This document shows positions 23,710 through 34,355 of a DNA stretch of 64,000 nucleotides, one piece after another. Below the pieces are notes generated by a model that was not told where the DNA came from, did no database searches, and saw only the letters and a list, made by a program, of their open reading frames with translations. How positions within the stretch are numbered: the first letter of the stretch is position 1; each line of letters begins with the position of its first letter. A program made the position numbers and the translations under genes. Origin of the DNA: Ovis canadensis (taxonomy: Eukaryota; Chordata; Mammalia; Artiodactyla; Bovidae). Location of the stretch: NCBI RefSeq assembly GCF_042477335.2, contig NC_091246.1:251786501-251850500 (forward strand), read 5' to 3'.

Positions 23710-23925
23710 AAAAGAAAGGGAAGTAGCTCAGTCGTGTCTGACTCTTTGCGACCCCATGGACTGTAGCCTGTCAGGCTCCTCTGTCCATGGGATTTTCCAG
23801 GTAAGAATACCAGAGTGGGTTGCCATTTCCTTCTCCACGGGATCTTCCTGACCCAAGGATTTAACTGGGTCTCCTGCACTGCAGACAGGCTCTTTACTGT
23901 CTGAGCCATCAAGGAAGCCAATTAG
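23710..23925 (-). repeat. Bov-tA SINE, antisense
   Basis: AGCTCAGTCGTGTCTGACTC through GAGCCATCAAGGAAGCC. The flanks CCTGTTAATTAGAAACATAG and CAATTAGAAACATAGAAGAT show the target duplication AATTAGAAACATAGAA. Present in unit B at 49,572-49,790. Confidence 0.9.
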
Positions 23926-24079
23926 AAACATAGAAGATATTAAAAAAAAAAAAAAAACTAGATCAAATTTCTAGAGAGAACAAGTACACTGAGATGATAG
24001 AGTGGAGAGGATTAATGCAGATTAGACAATGTAAAACAAAAGGATAGCTATTTATTCTGTTCATTTTAAGCAGCAAAGG

Positions 24080-24250
24080 TGCAGATGAAGATGATGGTGG
24101 TGGGAGTCACCGCAGCTCACATTTGTTGGTTTCTGGCTACTGACTGACCTCTGTCTCCATATCACCTCATTTAATTCCCACAAGTCTATGAAGTGGGTGC
24201 TATGGTAACCAAGCTGGACCCTATGGTGCTTTCCGAGGACAGACCTGCCC
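24080..24250 (+). repeat. MIR relic
   Basis: CACCTCATTTAATTCCCACA and GTCTATGAAGTGGGTGCTAT fit the MIR core. Confidence 0.55.
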
Positions 24251-24309
24251 CACTTGAGTCTTCCACCTGCCTCTCACTGTAAAAAACTTTAACCTCCTAG
24301 ATCTTCCCC

Positions 24310-24870
24310 AAGTGCCAAACAATACCTTTAATCAGAAAAGTAAGAAAAATGCAAAGCCAAAAGAAAACAGTCAAGCAAGATAAAAATGATAGTTTAGCCA
24401 TTAAACAAACTCGAGGACATTTAGTTCCTCCTTAACGGCTGTTCTGAGCCAGTCATATGAACTGCTTCACAGACTCCACCATGTGGAAGGAGGTAACTGT
24501 ATGTAAGCTGTCACAAGCACATAGACTCCAGACAATTCGAACCAGAAGGTTGACGATATTGATCCCTTAATTCTCTTACCACCAACCAATCAGAAGAATG
24601 CCCACAGGCTGACCACAAACCCCCAAATCCCTCTCCCTGATCCTGTCTTTAAAGCCTTTCCCTGAAAGCCACCATGGGACTTCAGGCCTTTTGAGAAACA
24701 GTCGGACACTACTGAGCGACTGAACTGAACTGAACTGAGCATTAGCTGTCTGGACTGCTTGCTTGGTGCCCTGCAGTCAACGATGCTCTTTACTTCACTG
24801 TGACCGGAAGTCAGTAGACTGGCTTTTCTTTGCAAGCGGACTCAGGTTTGGTTCCATAACATTCTCACCA
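24310..24870 (+). repeat. ERV1-like LTR, sense (in both units)
   Basis: The order CCAATCAGAAGAATGCCC, TGTCTTTAAAGCC, then GACTGCTTGCTTGGTGCCCT and CAGTAGACTGGCTTTTC and a final GTTTGGTTCCATAACA resembles the U3-R-U5 order of gammaretrovirus-like LTRs. The 5' end is not sharply defined. A 38-bp BovB tail is nested at 24,701-24,738. The unit B copy is about 53,320-53,880. Confidence 0.6.
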
Positions 24871-25099
24871 CCCTGTTTCACGCGTGAGAAAATGGAAGAG
24901 GTGGAGCTGAGCAGCTTTCTCCGGGTGCAGCAGGTGGGACACCAGGGAGGCAGCCTGGGCTTGGGTCCCACCTCCCAGCCTCTTCGTCTCCCTGTGATGC
25001 TACATAACCGGTGTGGCGGTCACCATAATGACATTCTACTGCGGGTGTGTTGTGTGCAGAGTGTTGTGTGTATGTGGTCTCTAAACCCCACGGCCATCA

Positions 25100-25230
25100 G
25101 AGGAGAGAGGGCCAGTTGCCTCCACATTGTCCACGTTCTGCAAATGAGGAAAGCAAGGCTCTTGAGGTCAAGTGATTTGCCCAGGGTCCCAACCTGGTAG
25201 GAGAAGAAGCCAGAGTGTGAATGCGTTCCC
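25100..25230 (-). repeat. MIR relic, antisense
   Basis: CTGCAAATGAGGAAAGCAAG and AGTGATTTGCCCAGGGTCCC are antisense MIR core words. Confidence 0.65.
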
Positions 25231-26085
25231 TTTGAACTGTGCCCTGGGACCTCTGGGGATGTCTGGGACAGCAGATTTTGAAGACTTTTGGCAGCATCTA
25301 TCAAGTCTTCTCTCCCACTAGGGCAAAGACCTCTGAAATCAGCAGAAGTCCTGGCTACTTTTGCTTCTGCCCAATTGAGATGAACTCAGGGGGAAGCTGG
25401 GGCTCAGAAGGGTAACCACAGACCTAGAGGAGTGCACAGGAAGGTCCCACGTTGGTAACAGCAGAGAGGTAAGGAGCACGTGATTACAGAGCACGCCTGG
25501 GGAGGCAGCCAGCAGTTGCCGGAGAGATTTCATGTGTGTGCTGCTGAGTATTTTGCGTGCAGATGGCTTTTCCATTATGAGATGATCAGTTAATGACTGA
25601 GTCTAGGAATAAAGGAAAACTAGATTTTAAAGAGACAGGGAAGAGGGACAGGGAGATCGCCCAGCAGTGACTTGACTTCCTTTCTGTAGACCCGTCAGCT
25701 GGCAGCCAAGAGGTCAGCCTGTGCTCTGTGCTCTTGAACAGCCATCTGACAGGCACCGAAGAAGCCCAGTTTCTGCTCTCGTGGGCTCTCCAGCAAACCT
25801 CAGAAGGTTACTGGTAGAGCGTTTGTAGCAGAATATCCATTTGTAATGCCAAGCATGTCTTGCCATCAGCACCTCCACCCTAGCTGGGCTGGGTCCAGGA
25901 CATTCGCCTCATTAGGAGTCCCGCCTTAAACTGGGGAGGACCTTCTGCAGGGCAAGTTGTCAACACATGTCAGTTGCCTTCAAGTTGTATGCGTGCTTTG
26001 ACTCAGCAAGCCCGCTTCGGGAGCACACCCTGTAGAAACAATCCTGGGCAAGGACGAGGTTTCATCTCAAAGACTTCTTTCACTG
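25231..26085. other. intergenic, nothing recognised
   Basis: No gene, splice pattern or repeat that I can name. Unit B carries the same sequence at about 54,240-55,100. Confidence 0.4.
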
Positions 26086-26830
26086 TCCTGCTATGTGGTC
26101 TAGAATAGTACGATATTGGAAATAACCCATATGCCCAACAATAGGGGATTCTTTAAATGAATGGCATACAAGGCTACCTTTCAAAATTTTCTGCAAGAGA
26201 TGGTTTAACAACATACAAATATGTTTAGGTTATTTTAGTAAATGAAAAGACAGACTACAAAGTACGACCTGTAGTGTTTACCTAAATTGGTCAGGGAAAA
26301 GTGTGGAAAGATATATACAGAGAGTAATAGAACCAGGATAACATTGACACCAAGATGGTAATGATGGAACAACTTAAGTGCCCATCAAAGGATGAGTGCG
26401 TAAAGAAGACATCGTTCATATGTGTGTGAGTGTGTGTGTGTGTGTGTGTGTCTGTGTGTATAAACATCTTAAAATAGAGAGTAGAATGGTGGTTACGAGG
26501 AAGTGCGGGAGGGGGAGGGCTTAGACAAATATCGTATAAGTGTACGCACTTGCAACAAGTAGTAAATAGGTCCTACACAGTAGAGTGAATATTGACAACA
26601 ATGTTGTGTTATAATCACCAAACTTGCCGAGAGACTGGATATTCATTACTCCAACCACAAAGAGAAATTGTAATTACATGACGTGATAGAAATGCTAATT
26701 ATTGCTGCACTAACACTCAGATCATGATATATAAATGTACCAAATCAATATATTGTCCCCTTAAATTGACACAGTTGTATGTCAATTTCATTGAAAAAAT
26801 TAATGGTGATGAATGGATTCACAAAGGATT
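26086..26830 (+). repeat. old L1 3' region with a GT microsatellite
   Basis: ATATGCCCAACAATAGGGGA and AGAGAGTAGAATGGTGGTTA are L1 3' words. A GT-rich run is at 26,421-26,459 and is longer and purer in unit B (55,431-55,468). Confidence 0.55.
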
Positions 26831-27028
26831 TTAAATTGCTTCTAGTTGTTCAAGCTCTCCAAATCTTCTATGTCAATCATGCAATCAAAACCATTTTTAA
26901 AAGCTATTAAAAACAGGAATAATAAAAATCCGCATTGCCAGAAAAGAGGAAACACAAAGCGCCTGGGTGACCTCCGGCAGGGCTGAAGCTGGGAGGGGGG
27001 AGTGAGCTCGGCAGGCAGGGCCATCTGA

Positions 27029-27036
27029 TATAGGGG
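27029..27036 (+). promoter_or_regulatory. degenerate TATA-like box of gene A
   Basis: TATAGGGG lies 64 bp upstream of the start codon of gene A, at the right distance for a start site near 27,060. Unit B has one more A here (TATAAGGGG, 56,038-56,046), a better TATA box. The surrounding sequence is otherwise practically the same. Promoter role is inferred from position. Confidence 0.5.
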
Positions 27037-27092
27037 CTGCTGGCTCGCAAGGGGCCTTCCAGTCGCTGCCTCCACTGCTCTGTGCTGGGGTC

Positions 27093-27132
27093 ATGGGCCT
27101 CCCCCTGCTCTGCGTGCTGCTGGTCTTTGCTG
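27093..27132 (+). CDS. PLA2G2D: gene A coding exon 1 (signal peptide)
   Basis: Encodes [13 protein letters not shown] plus the first base of codon 14. The ATG has G at -3 and G at +4, a strong initiation context. The donor is GTGAGT. The unit B copy differs by Pro4 to Ser. Confidence 0.9.
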
Positions 27133-30100
27133 GTGAGTGGGGACAGCACCCACAGCCGGGGAGGCGGGGAGGGAGGCTGGGGTGCCCTGTACCTCTTTCC
27201 TAAACTGAGCTGCTGTGCTGATCATCCCGGACCCGGTCCCCCAATCCCCCACTATTCGGCCCCCTGCAGGAGTCATCAGTGGCTCAATCCCCTGGAACAG
27301 TGGCTTCAGCCAGAGGGCTGTGGGCGGCCAAGCTGGGTGGCAGGCAGAGGCGGGAAACTAGACGTTCACAAACTGGGCTCCAGCTGAACTGACGTCTGTG
27401 GTACTTCGGACACAAACTACGGAAATGGATCTGCCCTCCTGTGTCCCTCTGAGCAGATAATAGTGATCTCTCACATATGCACACCTCTCCACACTTTCAG
27501 GGGCCTTTCCTGGTGGCTCAGTCAGTAAAGAATCCGCCTGCAGTGCAAGAGACCCAGGTTCCCTCCCTGGGTTGGCAAGATCCCCTGGAGAAGAAAATGG
27601 CAATCCACTCCAGTATCCTTGCCTGGGAAATCCCGTGGACAGCGGAGCCTAGCAGGCTAGAGTCTGTGGGGTCAAGGAGGTGAACATGACTTAGCGATAA
27701 ACCACCACCTTTTTAGAACCCTTTCAGCTCCCTTGACCCTGGGGGTTCTGTTGTCCATTGGGAAATGGTGAAGTTTCCACCTGATCTTTAACAGATCAAA
27801 TGTTGCATATCTGGGTGCTAGCAAACTGGAGTGTTTACTTGTTGATCCATCTCAGAATATGTGATCTGAGAAAGCACTTGCATTTCGTTTTTAACGTGCT
27901 TTATGTTATTTTGGGACTCCCAAATTCCCGAGAGGAGCACACCACCAGGGTTACGGTGAAAACCACTAGGAAAGCTGCAATCAACTGCAGAAATTCATCT
28001 CTCAGATGCAAAGAGGCAATACAGTGTAGAGATGAAATACATAGATTAACCTGCATTCAGATGCTGGCCCATCAGCTTCCAGTGCTATGACCGTGGCCAA
28101 GTCCCCCTACCCGTCTATACCTCATCTGTAAAGTGGGCACAATAACATCCTCTTCACTGGGTTGTTAGAAGGGCTCTAATGAGAAAATATGTACAAAACC
28201 CCTAGCAAGGGTGAGGAACAGTTAGCGAGCAGTAACTTAACACAAAGCGCATGCCTGAGTTAGTGGTGATGTTGTCCCTGCCACTGTCGCTAACCCTTGG
28301 GAGAAGGGGCTCCATCCCTCTCAGCGACAGCTGAGGATGGAAAAAGCAACCGAGGCAGGAATCACTGTTAAGCTAAGTCAGTGTCCCGAAGCCCTCTTGA
28401 CCACAAGTTGAGCTCCTCGATTCCCCAGGGCTGGGTTGACCTCAATGTAAAACTGTAAGAAATAAGACCACAAAAAGCACCCCGAATCAAAGCTGAATTT
28501 GTTTGCTTGGCGAGGAACAGCTGCAGAATTCAGGTGTGAAGTTGTGTGTCTACTTCTAAGCTGAAATAGAAAGGTCTAAACTTGGGGTGCACAAGTAGAT
28601 GGAGGTTCAGCAAAAAGGTGAGATTCCAAATTCAGATCCCTGGCTGGCCTATTGGGTGGACATTAACTCTCGGCCGTGGTCTGTTTCTAGGGCCTTATCA
28701 CCAAATCTGGGGTTCCAGGGGGCTTGAGGTCATTCCTCAGCACAGTCACAATTAAGGTTTCTCTGTAGCATCTGTACAGCTAGAGCCACCGTGGCAAACA
28801 AGAGTGGCAGCGTGGGCTTCCACCACTGGGGACACGACCTACCTGCAAGTCCCAGCCTCTACCAGCCGACGTTTAGCTGCAGCCCTGGTGGCTCAGACAG
28901 TAAAGAATCTGCCTGAAATGGACCCAGATTCGATCCCTGGGTCGGGCAGATCCCCTGGAGAACAGAATGGCTATCCAGGCCCGTATCCTTGCCTGGAGAA
29001 TCCCATGGACAGAGGAGCCAGGCAGGCTACCGTCCATGGGGTCGCAAAGAGTCAGGCACCACTGAGTAACTATCCCTTTCTTCGCAAGGCAAGCACCCTG
29101 CTTCTGATGGCACCCCTGCCCACTGTATGAGTTCATCCCAGACCCAGCTGTCCCTAGTGCAGGGCTCTCCCCTGGTTACTACTCACTTTATTTGAGTGTA
29201 GAGCTTCCATTATAACACCGTTTACTTGAGGGTCGGGGGCGGGGGGAACTTCCACAACTGGGGTCACCCGAAGGGGCCTCCCCAGCCCAGTCTCTCTGCG
29301 ATTCTGGGCTCCATCTGTATTCCTGGGTCATCCCCAAGGTTGCACACAGGTACATCCAGTCCCCTTTGCATCTCATCTCTTGCTCCCAAATTCTTCTGTG
29401 AATTCATTGCTTAATATATTTTATTTCTCCTAACTGAATATAATGCATTCCTCTCTCCCAATGAAGTGAATTCCCCTTATGATCAATTCTCACCAGCAGA
29501 TATTATGACTGAAGTGAAAAATATTCATGAAAAACATTGATTTCTAAATCACACTCCTTTCCAGAAGAGCCATGCATATTTTTTTAAAGGGCTTTTTTTA
29601 ATGATTGTATTTATTTTATTTTATTGCTGGCTGTGCTGGGTCTCCGTTGCTGGGTGAGGTTTCTCTCTGTTAGCGGTGTATGGCCTTCTCAGCACGGGGA
29701 CTCTCTTGTATTGGAGGGAAAGTTCTAGGGGGCGTGGGTTTCAGTAGTTGCGGCACGTGGGCTCTGTAGTTGTGGCTCCCGGGCATGATAGCTATGGCCC
29801 GTGGGCTTAGCTGCTCCTTGGCACGCGGGAACTTCCTGGACCAGGGACTGAACCTGTGTCTCCTGCACTGGCGGGTGGATTCTTTACCACTGAGCCACCA
29901 GGAAAGCCCCCACGCATACTGTTTAACGTGTGGATTCTCTATGGGCTGTGGTGGGAGTCGGGGGTGGTGGGGGGAGTGTCTTCCTACTATCGAATGTGAA
30001 CCCAGAGACAGAGAGCAGAGCCAGGCTGCCCTGGGTTAGCATCCTGCTCCTCTGGTTACCAGCTACTATGACCTGGAGCAAGTTACTGAAGGTCAGTGTG

Positions 30101-33100
30101 CTCATCCCTAAAATGGAGGTTAAAAACAGCATTTATGGTTCCAATATTTGTTTCTTGGTTTTCATACATACACCATGATGAGAGGATACTGAATGGGGAG
30201 GTGTATGAGACCTCTTTGTATGATCTTGGCACCTTTTCTCTACATCAAGAATAAACCAAAATAAAAAGATTGTTTTAAAACATAGTATCTCATGGAAAGG
30301 GAGGAGTCAATGGGTCTCTACATGAAAAGATCCTTGGTAATCAGTTACCAATTCTCATTATGCTTCCAATAGCCACAGCATTTGTGGTTACTTTATTATC
30401 CAAGGTCACTGTTTTGGCCCAGGCAGAGCAGAGGTGCCAGGCCTGCAGCCCACTGGACACCCCTGAGATTCATGTCCTCTCCCTGTGGCTGGGCTCCTTG
30501 GCAGGTGTGGCTCCAGCTGAGGGCGACATGCTGGACCTGAACAAGATGGTCAGACAAGTGACGGGGAAGACCCCCATCTTCTTCTATTCGTCCTACGGCT
30601 GCTACTGCGGAATTGGTGGCCAGGGCCAACCCAGAGATGCCACAGACTGGTAATTCCTCCCAACCACGCTCTGCCTCTCCCCAGGGACCCTCCTCTCTCG
30701 TCTCCTGTTTCCTCTCCACCCATTTATTCATCTGGTACCATGTGCTGTTGTAGCCTAGGCTGAAGGAGTTTGGGCATTACCTTGCCAGCACGTGAAATGA
30801 GCACAGCTGTACAGTAGTTGGAACATTCTTTGGCATTGCCTTTCTTTGGGGTCAGAATGGAACCTGACCTTTTCAGTCCTGTGGCCACTGCTGTTTTCCA
30901 AATTTCCCTGGCTTATTGAGTGTAGCACTTTTACAGCATCATCTTTTAGGATTTGAAAGAGCTCAACTGGAATTCCATCACTTCCAATAGCTTTCTTCCT
31001 AGTAATGCTTCCTAAGGCCTACTTGACTTCACCCAACAGGATGTCTGGCTGTTGGTGAGTGACCACACTATGGTGGTTATCCAGGTTATTAAGTCCTTTT
31101 TTGTATAGTTCTTCTGTGTATTCTTGACACGTCTTCTTAATCTCTTCCACTTGTTAGGTCTATACCATTTCTGTCCTTTACTGTGCATGAAATATCCCCC
31201 TGGTAGCTCCAGTTTTGTTGACGAGATCTCTAGTCCTTCCCATTCTACTGTCTCCCTCTATATCTTTGCATTGATCAGTGAGGAAGGCTTTCTTATCTCT
31301 CCTTGCTCTTCTCTGGAACTCTGCATTGGTTTGGATATCTCTTTCCCTTTCTCTTCTGTCTTTCGCTTCTCTTCTTTTCTCAGCTATTTCTAAGGTATTC
31401 TCAGACAACTGTTTTACTTTCTTAGGTATCTTTTTCTTTGGGATGATTTTGGTTACCACCTCCTGGACAATGTTCCAAACCTCAGTCCATAAGTTGTTCT
31501 TCAAGGCACTCTGTCTATCAGATCTAATCCCGTGAATCTATTAATCACCTCCACTGTATAATCATAAAGGATTTGACTTAGGTCTTACCTGAATGGTCTC
31601 ATGTTTTTCCCTGCTAGGAACTCTGCTGAGCTCTGATCCAGCCTCAGCCCTTCTGGAGGGTTCCCCAGAGTTTCTGAAGTCTGCCCCAAACTAGTTAGAA
31701 GAGCCACAAACACTTCCCATTGCCATTGAACATTGTTGTTTTTTTCAAAGTCCCACTTCTTTTTGCCATGGTCTCACTTGGTTTTCATAGCAACCCAGGG
31801 ATCTGCCAGAGGAGGGATGAGAGCCAGCCTGGCCCGAGGTCAGCACCCTCACCCACCACATACAGGCTGTATGATCCTGGGCCAGTGGCCTGACCGCCCA
31901 GAGCCTCAGTTTCCTCATTTGTGAAATGAGGATAATGCTAGTACCTCTATCCTGGAGCGCCCAAAAGGATTAAGAGAGAATTCCTAGGTAGAGCAGGTGC
32001 CTGGTACATAGGAGGGAATCTTCCTTCATAGGTCAGACAGTAAAGAATCTGCCTGCAGTGCAGGAGACCTGGGTTCGATCCCTGGGTCAGGAAGATCCCC
32101 TGGAGAAGAAAATGGCAAGCCACTCTAGTATTCTTGCCTGGAGAGTCACATGGACAGAGGAGCCTGGCAGGCTACAGTCCATGGGGTCACAAGAGTCAGA
32201 CACGACTTAGAGACTAAACCACCACCTGGTACACAGGAAGCACTCGAGAACTTTTAGCTGGAAAGAAGACTAGACCCTCCAGGCCTTGACTTCCGAGGCG
32301 GACACGCAGTTTCTTCTCTGGGGCAGGGGCAACCTGAGACTCAAGCCAGCCAAGGACTCACCCTCCTCCTGTCCTCTCCTGCCAGGTGCTGCCACGAACA
32401 CGACTGCTGCTACCGTCACCTCAAATCTGACAAATGTGACATCATCTTCAACCACTACCACTACACCTTTTTCCGGGGGAACGTCCAGTGTTGTGAGTGC
32501 CTGGGCCTCAGGGTTGGAGTAGGAGGCTGAGCCAAGGAGCTAGAGCACGCATTGCTTTTGTATGCTGTGTGACAAAGCACAAGCTGCTCAGCCTCTCTGT
32601 TTTTCTCATATGTCCACTGGCAATATCTGGGCTGTGAAGGAGAGGCAGCAACAGGGGCAGGAGGACGGAGAGGTCCCATAGAGAATTTGACCCCTTTAGG
32701 ATCTGGAAGGATGCCAGACCTCAGCTTAGATCCCAGACCCACCACTGACCAGCTGTGTGACCTTGAGCTCTTTGCTGAACTTCTCTGAACCTCAGGATCC
32801 TCGTCTGGAAACTCAGGATGATAACAGCATTCTCCTGCATAAAGTTCATTCAGAAACTTAAATAAGAGGAGACATAAGGTGCCCTGCAGATGCATGCTTG
32901 ATAAATAGTCCAGCTACCGAGGTTAGTGTTTATTATTTCATCGTCATGAGTTTTAGAGCAGCCCAGATAGGAGGCAGGTCCACCCTGGTGATCATTTTCT
33001 TCTTGTTCCTGGTCACTAAGTCACATCTTACTGTTTGCAACCCCATGATGTGTGACCCGCTCGTCTGCTCTGTCCATGGGATTTCCCAGGCAAAAATCTG

Positions 33101-34355
33101 GAGCACGTTACCGTTTCCTTGCTTGGAGATCTTCCTGACCCAGGACTTGAGCCCATGTCTCCTGCTTAGCAGGCAAATTCTGAGCCACCTGGGAAGCCCT
33201 GATCTCCATTTTACTGACAAGAAAACTGAAACTAAAGTGAACTGTTTGCTCAGAGTCACACATCTACAAATGAGTAGCCTGGGCTGTAACCCAGGACGCC
33301 AAGCCCCAGGGTCCACACATGGAAAAAGGTGGCAAGTTCCAGGACTGGATGGTGAATGGGCTCACCAGCTGTCCCTGTTAACTGAGAATAGTGGCAACAA
33401 CTGTAATGGCCAACATTTATTGACCACTTACTATGTGCTAAAAGTTTTGACTTCTTATTTTAATCTGAATATATATGTATACATATTCTTTTCCCTTACA
33501 GATTATTACAAAATATTGAGCAGAGTTCCCCATGCTATACAGTAGGTCCGGCTCTCTTGTCCCCATTTGACAGATGGTGAAACTGAAGCACCATTGTCCA
33601 TCTTTCATCAGAGTCTTTGCACATGCTGTTCCTTCTGCCAGGAACGGCCCCTCTCCTCCACCCTGGCTTTCCAGAGTAGGACCAACAGCTCACTCTTCTG
33701 ATCTCAGCTCAAACGGCTTTTGACATTCAGTCAGTCCCATTGGTTACCAGCTCAGAGCCCCTGCCTCGTGCCTGACTCCTGGGTAAGCACGGTTGCACTC
33801 ACTTCTGTGAAGGGCAGGGAGGCCTGGCACGCTGCCATCCATGGGGTCACAGAGAGTCAGACACGACTGAGCGACCGAACACCAACCACCACACACTTCT
33901 CCGACACTGCCCCCCATCCCGGGGAGTGTGAGCTCGGGCGTCCGTTCTGTGCTCCTCTCCCCCCGGGACTGTCGAGGGACAGGTGCTCAGCTGTTTACTG
34001 AACGGGTGAATGAACGAAGGAGCAATGGCACACAGGGAGGTCACACCCCTGCCCAAGGGCACAGAGCCAGAGTCCAGGGAGCTGGGAAGGGCACCAAAGG
34101 CTGGACAAGGGCTGAGCTGCCTTCAGTGGCTCCCCTCCAGGGGGGCAACCCACCCTACCACGGGAAGGGGCAGACCACTTAAGTGCCCTCCTCCACCCCC
34201 TCGCAGCCACCAAGGGGAGCTGGTGTCAGCAGCAGCTGTGCGCCTGTGACAAGACGTTGGCCTTCTGCCTGCAGCGGAACCTGAACACCTACAAGAATCA
34301 CCTGCGTTATCTGTCCAGATGCGAGGGCGAGATCCCCAAGTGCCACACCCTCTAG
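27093..34355 (+). CDS. PLA2G2D: gene A: secreted phospholipase A2, group IID-like (four coding exons)
   Basis: This gene encodes a small secreted, calcium-dependent enzyme that hydrolyses the sn-2 ester of phospholipids outside the cell; group IID enzymes are known mainly from lymphoid tissue. Coding exons are 27,093-27,132, 30,505-30,649, 32,386-32,492 and 34,207-34,355, all with GT-AG introns and matching phases (1, 2, 1), giving 146 residues; human group IID has about 145. Residues 1-20 form a signal peptide, and the mature chain begins [15 protein letters not shown]. The calcium loop YGCYCGIGG is at 44-52, the catalytic CCHEHDCC box at 63-70 (His67, Asp68) and the second active-site box [11 protein letters not shown] at 108-118 (Asp112). 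The mature chain has 14 cysteines, as expected for group [19 protein letters not shown] and [13 protein letters not shown] match group IID better than IIA, IIE or IIF. No frameshift or stop: probably functional. Which member of the bovine IID set it is cannot be told here. Confidence 0.93.
27501..27705 (+). repeat. Bov-tA SINE in intron 1
   Basis: GGGCCTTTCCTGGTGGCTCA through the GGGGTCAAGGAGGTGAACAT tail. Also in gene B (56,511-56,705). Confidence 0.9.
28030..28255 (+). repeat. MIR in intron 1
   Basis: ATACCTCATCTGTAAAGTGG, GCACAATAACATCCTC and GGGTTGTTAGAAGGGCTCTA are clear MIR words. Confidence 0.75.
28884..29070 (+). repeat. Bov-tA SINE in intron 1
   Basis: CCCTGGTGGCTCAGACAGTA through GGGGTCGCAAAGAGTCAGGC. 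Also in gene B (57,893-58,079). Confidence 0.9.
29595..29912 (-). repeat. CHR-like tRNA-derived SINE, antisense, in intron 1
   Basis: GGCTGTGCTGGGTCTCCGTT through CACTGAGCCACCAGGAAAGC. Also in gene B (58,603-58,920). Confidence 0.7.
30000..30130 (+). repeat. MIR in intron 1
   Basis: CAGCTACTATGACCTGGAGC, AAGTTACTGAAGGTCAGTGT and CTCATCCCTAAAATGGAGGT follow the MIR core. Confidence 0.7.
30505..30649 (+). CDS. PLA2G2D: gene A coding exon 2 (N-terminal helix and calcium loop)
   Basis: 145 bp, from codon 14 to the middle of codon 62. Encodes the end of the signal peptide, the N-terminal helix and the calcium-binding loop YGCYCGIGG. It is identical base for base with exon 2 of gene B (59,513-59,657). 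The frame is also open upstream of the acceptor to an ATG at 30,360. Confidence 0.93.
30740..31615 (-). pseudogene. old BovB fragment, antisense, in intron 2
   Basis: The central part of BovB between endonuclease and reverse transcriptase, well diverged. A minus-strand frame at 31,178-31,504 reads [13 protein letters not shown] and [15 protein letters not shown], BovB words. Both tail and 5' end are missing. Also in unit B (59,750-60,640). Confidence 0.8.
31830..32010 (+). repeat. MIR in intron 2
   Basis: GCCTCAGTTTCCTCATTTGT, GAAATGAGGATAATGCTAGT and GGTGCCTGGTACATAGGAGG are textbook MIR words. Confidence 0.85.
32012..32215 (+). repeat. Bov-tA SINE in intron 2
   Basis: AATCTTCCTTCATAGGTCAG through GGTCACAAGAGTCAGACACG, 170 bp upstream of exon 3. 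Also in unit B (61,046-61,250). Confidence 0.9.
32386..32492 (+). CDS. PLA2G2D: gene A coding exon 3 (catalytic helix and beta-wing)
   Basis: 107 bp, donor GTGAGT. Encodes CCHEHDCC with the catalytic His67 and Asp68, then residues 71-97. In gene A this stretch is basic (Arg72, Lys75, Lys78, Arg92). This is the exon that differs sharply from gene B: 12 of its residues differ although both neighbouring introns are nearly the same. Confidence 0.93.
32700..32925 (+). repeat. MIR in intron 3
   Basis: CCAGCTGTGTGACCTTGAGC and GGAAACTCAGGATGATAACA are MIR words. In unit B the same MIR is followed at once by the BovB at 61,952. Confidence 0.75.
33000..33203 (-). repeat. Bov-tA SINE, antisense, in intron 3
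   Basis: CACTAAGTCACATCTTACTG through GAGCCACCTGGGAAGCCC, diverged. Confidence 0.8.
33595..33880 (+). repeat. L2-like piece followed by a SINE/BovB 3' tail
   Basis: CACATGCTGTTCCTTCTGCC is a typical L2 3' word. From 33,812, AGGGAGGCCTGGCACGCTGC and CAGACACGACTGAGCGACCG form the BovB-type tail. Confidence 0.6.
34207..34355 (+). CDS. PLA2G2D: gene A coding exon 4 (C-terminal half) and stop
   Basis: 149 bp ending in TAG at 34,353-34,355. Encodes [13 protein letters not shown] with active-site Asp112, the long C-terminal helix and the group II C-terminal extension with its last two cysteines (136 and 143). The chain ends CHTL, so it runs three residues past the last cysteine. The matching exon of gene B is not in the window. 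Confidence 0.92.

Larger units (their letters stand above)
27133..30504 (+). other. gene A intron 1
   Basis: About 3.4 kb, starting GTGAGTGG and ending CTCCTTGGCAG. It contains a Bov-tA SINE (27,501-27,705), a MIR (28,030-28,255), a second Bov-tA (28,884-29,070), an antisense CHR-like SINE (29,595-29,912) and another MIR (30,000-30,130). The rest, for example 28,260-28,880, holds nothing I recognise. The same elements lie in the same order in gene B. Confidence 0.85.
30650..32385 (+). other. gene A intron 2
   Basis: 1,736 bp, donor GTAATT, acceptor TCCTCTCCTGCCAG. It holds an old antisense BovB (30,740-31,615), a MIR (31,830-32,010) and a Bov-tA SINE (32,012-32,215). Unit B has the same content. 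Confidence 0.85.
17969..32925. repeat. segmental duplication unit A
   Basis: Aligns colinearly with unit B (43,177-61,951) from ATGCCCGCTGAATCAAT to CTACCGAGG. Removing unit-specific insertions leaves about 13.4 kb in each copy, and by eye only scattered differences. Unit A carries the first three exons of gene A; similarity may continue past 32,925, but in unit B that point is occupied by a BovB that runs off the window. Confidence 0.92.
32493..34206 (+). other. gene A intron 3
   Basis: 1,714 bp, acceptor CACCCCCTCGCAG. Holds a MIR (32,700-32,925, near where similarity to unit B stops being visible), an antisense Bov-tA SINE (33,000-33,203), an L1 3' scrap (33,460-33,550), an L2-like piece (about 33,595-33,720) and a SINE/BovB 3' tail (33,812-33,880). 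Confidence 0.8.

Noticed and set aside
27269-27360. A possible alternative exon 2 after CCCCCTGCAG
   Set aside because: It would continue the signal peptide as GVISG, faintly like human IID, but soon meets a stop and has no calcium loop; the exon at 30,505 fits the family completely.
31178-31504. Coding sequence inside intron 2 (108-codon minus frame, conserved in both units)
   Set aside because: It is an old BovB fragment; conservation between units only reflects their recent duplication.
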